The notes under the pieces are model-generated. The model did not search any database and was not told where the DNA came from. It saw only the letters and a list, made by a program, of their open reading frames with translations. From Brachybacterium timonense (GTDB lineage: Bacteria; Actinomycetota; Actinomycetes; Actinomycetales; Dermabacteraceae), in contig NZ_LT984895.1 in NCBI RefSeq assembly GCF_900258505.1, forward strand, positions 2,126,479-2,190,478: a stretch of DNA of 64,000 nt, in the 5' to 3' direction. Below are positions 61,893 through 64,000 of this stretch, piece after piece. Made by a program: the position numbers and the translations under genes. The first letter of the stretch is position 1. Every line of letters starts with the position of its first letter.

Positions 61893-64000
61893 TGAGTGCC
61901 CGCACCGTGCGCCTGACCCCGCTGCGCCGCCACCTCGCCGCGATCCTCACCATCGCGCTCTCCACCGGATTCGTCGCCGTGATGATCGTGGCGGGCGGCT
62001 TGATGACTCAGTCCGTGTCTGCCGACGTGTCCGCATCCCTGCGCGGAGCGCAGCTCGTCGCCACCTCTCATGATCCTGAAGCGATCGAATCTCCGCCCGC
62101 GGTCCAGGGCAGCACCGCCTCGTGGCCGCTGATGCAGAACATGACACAGCTGCGTGCGGGCGACGCCGAGACGTGGGTGCGCATCTCCTCCCTGCCGCCC
62201 GAGGAAGCCTCTCCCACACCGCTGGTGAGTGGGCGCCATGCACGCGCCGACGGGGAACTGGTGATCGATGAGGACGCTGCCGAGGCGCTCAACGCCCGGG
62301 TCGGCACACGACTCACCGCGCCCGCGACCGCGCCCGACATACCCGATCAGCCCCTGACGGTGGTCGGGATTGCACGGTCCCAGAGCGCCGCACTGATCTC
62401 CTCGAACACCGGCAACGCGTACCTCACAACGCATTCCGCACCGCAGTTGCTGGGCGGTCCGATCGCGGACCACGCCTCGGGGTGGCTGTATGCCATTCCG
62501 GAGGGCACCGACCTCGAGGAGCTCGCAGAGACCTCGAGTCATGACACCGTGGCTGTACGCACCATCCAGGCCGTGATCGACGATTCCACTGCCGACTCCG
62601 GTCTCGATGCTCTGGCCATTGTCGTCGGTGCTTTCCTCGCTGTGGCACTTGTGACCGCTTCGGTGGTCATCGCCAACACGTTCTCCGTCACCGTCGCGCA
62701 GCGCACGCGGGACCTCGCGCTGCTGCGCACCCTCGGCGCCACGGGACGGCAGGTGAGTGCCGTTGTGCTGCGGGAGTCGCTGCTCGTTGCCCTGGTGGGA
62801 TCTTTCGCCGGTGTGCTGGGCGGGCATCTGCTGGTGCAGGCTGCCCTTGCGATCTCAGCCTCTGCTGGGTGGGTGGAACGCCTCGCGCCTGTGCCGGTGA
62901 GCTGGGCTTCTGTGCTCGTTCCGCTCGTTGCCGGGGCCGTGATCACGGTGGCGGCGAGCCTGCTGCCGCTGCGGCGAGCCACCGAGGTTGCCCCGCTGGA
63001 GGCGTTGCGGCCCGTATCGACGCGCCATCGCTCGGGTGCGCGTCGGCAGTGGCGCACGGCACTGGGAACTATCGCGACGATCATCGGAGGTGCCGCGCTG
63101 ACGGGCGGTGTCGCCATGGGGCAGATGGAGGATCCCCCTATCGAGGCAGGCGCATCGGTGCTGCTTGCGATGGCCGGTGGGGCGCTCAGCATGATCGGTG
63201 TGCTCAGTCTGCTCGAGCTGGTCGTGCCACCGCTCGCGGGTGTCGGCGGACGTCTGCTCGCGGCGATCGGCCGCCACCCCGCACGTCTGGCGCGCGCGAA
63301 CACCCTGCGCGATCCCTCGCGCAGCGCTGCCACCGTGGCCGCCCTGGTGATCGGCACGACGTTGATGACGATGATGGCCGTCGGCGCGCGCACCGCCGAA
63401 GTGTCACTCACGCATGACCTGGCCGATCGCAAACCCATCGATCTCGTGGTGCGCTCCGAGAGCCTCACGGCTGAGAGCACTGACATCGTGGCAGGCGTCG
63501 AAGGTATCGCCCGTGCAGACGCTGTGCCTGAGGCGGAGCTCGAGCTCGGCGCCGATGACACGATGACCGTGCTTGGCCCGACGCCTGAACAGCTGCGCTC
63601 TCAGGCCGCACGCGGCGGACTCGCCGAGCAGCTGCGCGACGGTGTGCTGCTCACCGGCGCCGACCGTGCGGAGCGGTTCGGCGTGCGCGACGGCCAGCGC
63701 CTCACGGTGCCGACCGCCACCGGCGGAACGCGCGAGCTCACCGTGCACGTGGACGGAAATCTGGATCTCTCTTTGGTGACCCCCGAGGTGGCACAGGAGA
63801 TCGCAGGAGTAGGCGGCCGCACCGCGGTGCTCGCGAAGCTGAAGCCCTCTCTCGGATCAGCTGCATTCGCGACTCTGAGCGACGTACGCGAACAGCTCGC
63901 CGAGGCGGGGATCGCCGATGCCCAGGTGCAGGCTGAGGGGATCGAGCGCTCGAGCTACGGCCAGATCCTGCAGGTGCTGCTGAGCGTGACCATCGCACTG
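61892..64000 (+). CDS. FtsX-like ABC permease (3' end cut by the window)
   Basis: At least 703 codons, open to the window end. The N-terminal TM (HLAAILTIALSTGFVAVMIVAGGLM) is followed by a large periplasmic-type region, then three TMs around residues 240-360 with the FtsX-domain motif QRTRDLALLRTLGATGRQVSAVVLRESLL. A second duplicated half begins with TLRDPSRSAATVAALVIGTTLMTMMAVG. This matches MacB-like/DUF214 permeases with two FtsX domains of about 800-850 residues, so the end is missing. It forms a unit with the ATPase and likely answers to the two-component system. Confidence 0.9.
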   Translation, partial: MSARTVRLTPLRRHLAAILTIALSTGFVAVMIVAGGLMTQSVSADVSASLRGAQLVATSHDPEAIESPPAVQGSTASWPLMQNMTQLRAGDAETWVRISSLPPEEASPTPLVSGRHARADGELVIDEDAAEALNARVGTRLTAPATAPDIPDQPLTVVGIARSQSAALISSNTGNAYLTTHSAPQLLGGPIADHASGWLYAIPEGTDLEELAETSSHDTVAVRTIQAVIDDSTADSGLDALAIVVGAFLAVALVTASVVIANTFSVTVAQRTRDLALLRTLGATGRQVSAVVLRESLLVALVGSFAGVLGGHLLVQAALAISASAGWVERLAPVPVSWASVLVPLVAGAVITVAASLLPLRRATEVAPLEALRPVSTRHRSGARRQWRTALGTIATIIGGAALTGGVAMGQMEDPPIEAGASVLLAMAGGALSMIGVLSLLELVVPPLAGVGGRLLAAIGRHPARLARANTLRDPSRSAATVAALVIGTTLMTMMAVGARTAEVSLTHDLADRKPIDLVVRSESLTAESTDIVAGVEGIARADAVPEAELELGADDTMTVLGPTPEQLRSQAARGGLAEQLRDGVLLTGADRAERFGVRDGQRLTVPTATGGTRELTVHVDGNLDLSLVTPEVAQEIAGVGGRTAVLAKLKPSLGSAAFATLSDVREQLAEAGIADAQVQAEGIERSSYGQILQVLLSVTIAL

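Overview
The window is a gene-dense, high-GC actinobacterial chromosome segment. UPF0182 lies beside a PPA1309-type gene. The pncB/clpS/DUF2017/murI/rph/rdgB block is near-continuous. FtsEX is linked to an M23 peptidase, smpB and ssrA, and a Tad pilus operon of the Rv3654c-Rv3660c type is present. Several genes carry a -10 box 6-8 nt before the start codon, as in leaderless actinobacterial mRNAs. Protein style points to Micrococcales, plausibly Dermabacteraceae, but this is inference and no species is claimed. No rRNA, CRISPR array, intact insertion sequence or prophage was recognised.

Layout. 0-6.5 kb: initiator tRNA, UPF0182 protein, PPA1309-type protein, an SSB paralogue and Mn/Fe superoxide dismutase. 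6.6-19 kb is accessory: tRNA-Arg overlapping a HAD phosphatase, a large Fe-S flavin oxidoreductase, one ORF that joins oligoribonuclease to an AGE-family sugar isomerase, a thiamine-binding protein, tRNA-His, a threonine dehydratase broken by an internal deletion, two membrane proteins, a gutted SDR gene, a Tat-exported SGNH-like hydrolase, tRNA-Lys, an epimerase and a sugar acetyltransferase. 19-21.8 kb: a methyltransferase of lower GC, a YchJ protein, a DUF3618 protein and an SDR. 21.9-34 kb: tRNA-Leu, a NUDIX-like protein, then rph-rdgB, murI-MBL and clpS-DUF2017 on the minus strand, pncB on plus, DUF3039-helicase on minus, and serine hydrolase-mgtE-VanZ on plus.

34-45 kb: an orphan peptide-type substrate-binding lipoprotein, malic enzyme, a secreted lysozyme-like protein, HrpA, and the tdh-kbl threonine-degradation operon followed by a tandem duplication and a long hairpin. 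44.8-51.7 kb: tmRNA, a lipoprotein, SmpB, then M23 peptidase, FtsX, FtsE and PrfB, linking ribosome rescue, translation termination and septal wall hydrolysis. 51.8-56.6 kb: Tad pilus operon (tadA, tadB, tadC, a 60-residue pilin candidate, two TadE-like proteins, one TadG-like protein). 56.9-64 kb: a YihY-like protein, an SRAP DNA-repair protein, and a two-component system next to an ABC exporter whose permease runs off the window.

The most distinctive items are the Orn-AGE fusion, the unusual Tad pilin candidate, the perfect 22-bp palindrome upstream of ssrA, the duplicated kbl 3' end, and two neighbouring genes inactivated by internal deletions. Start codons were chosen from ribosome-binding sites, leaderless -10 spacing and expected family length, so several differ from the longest possible ORF.
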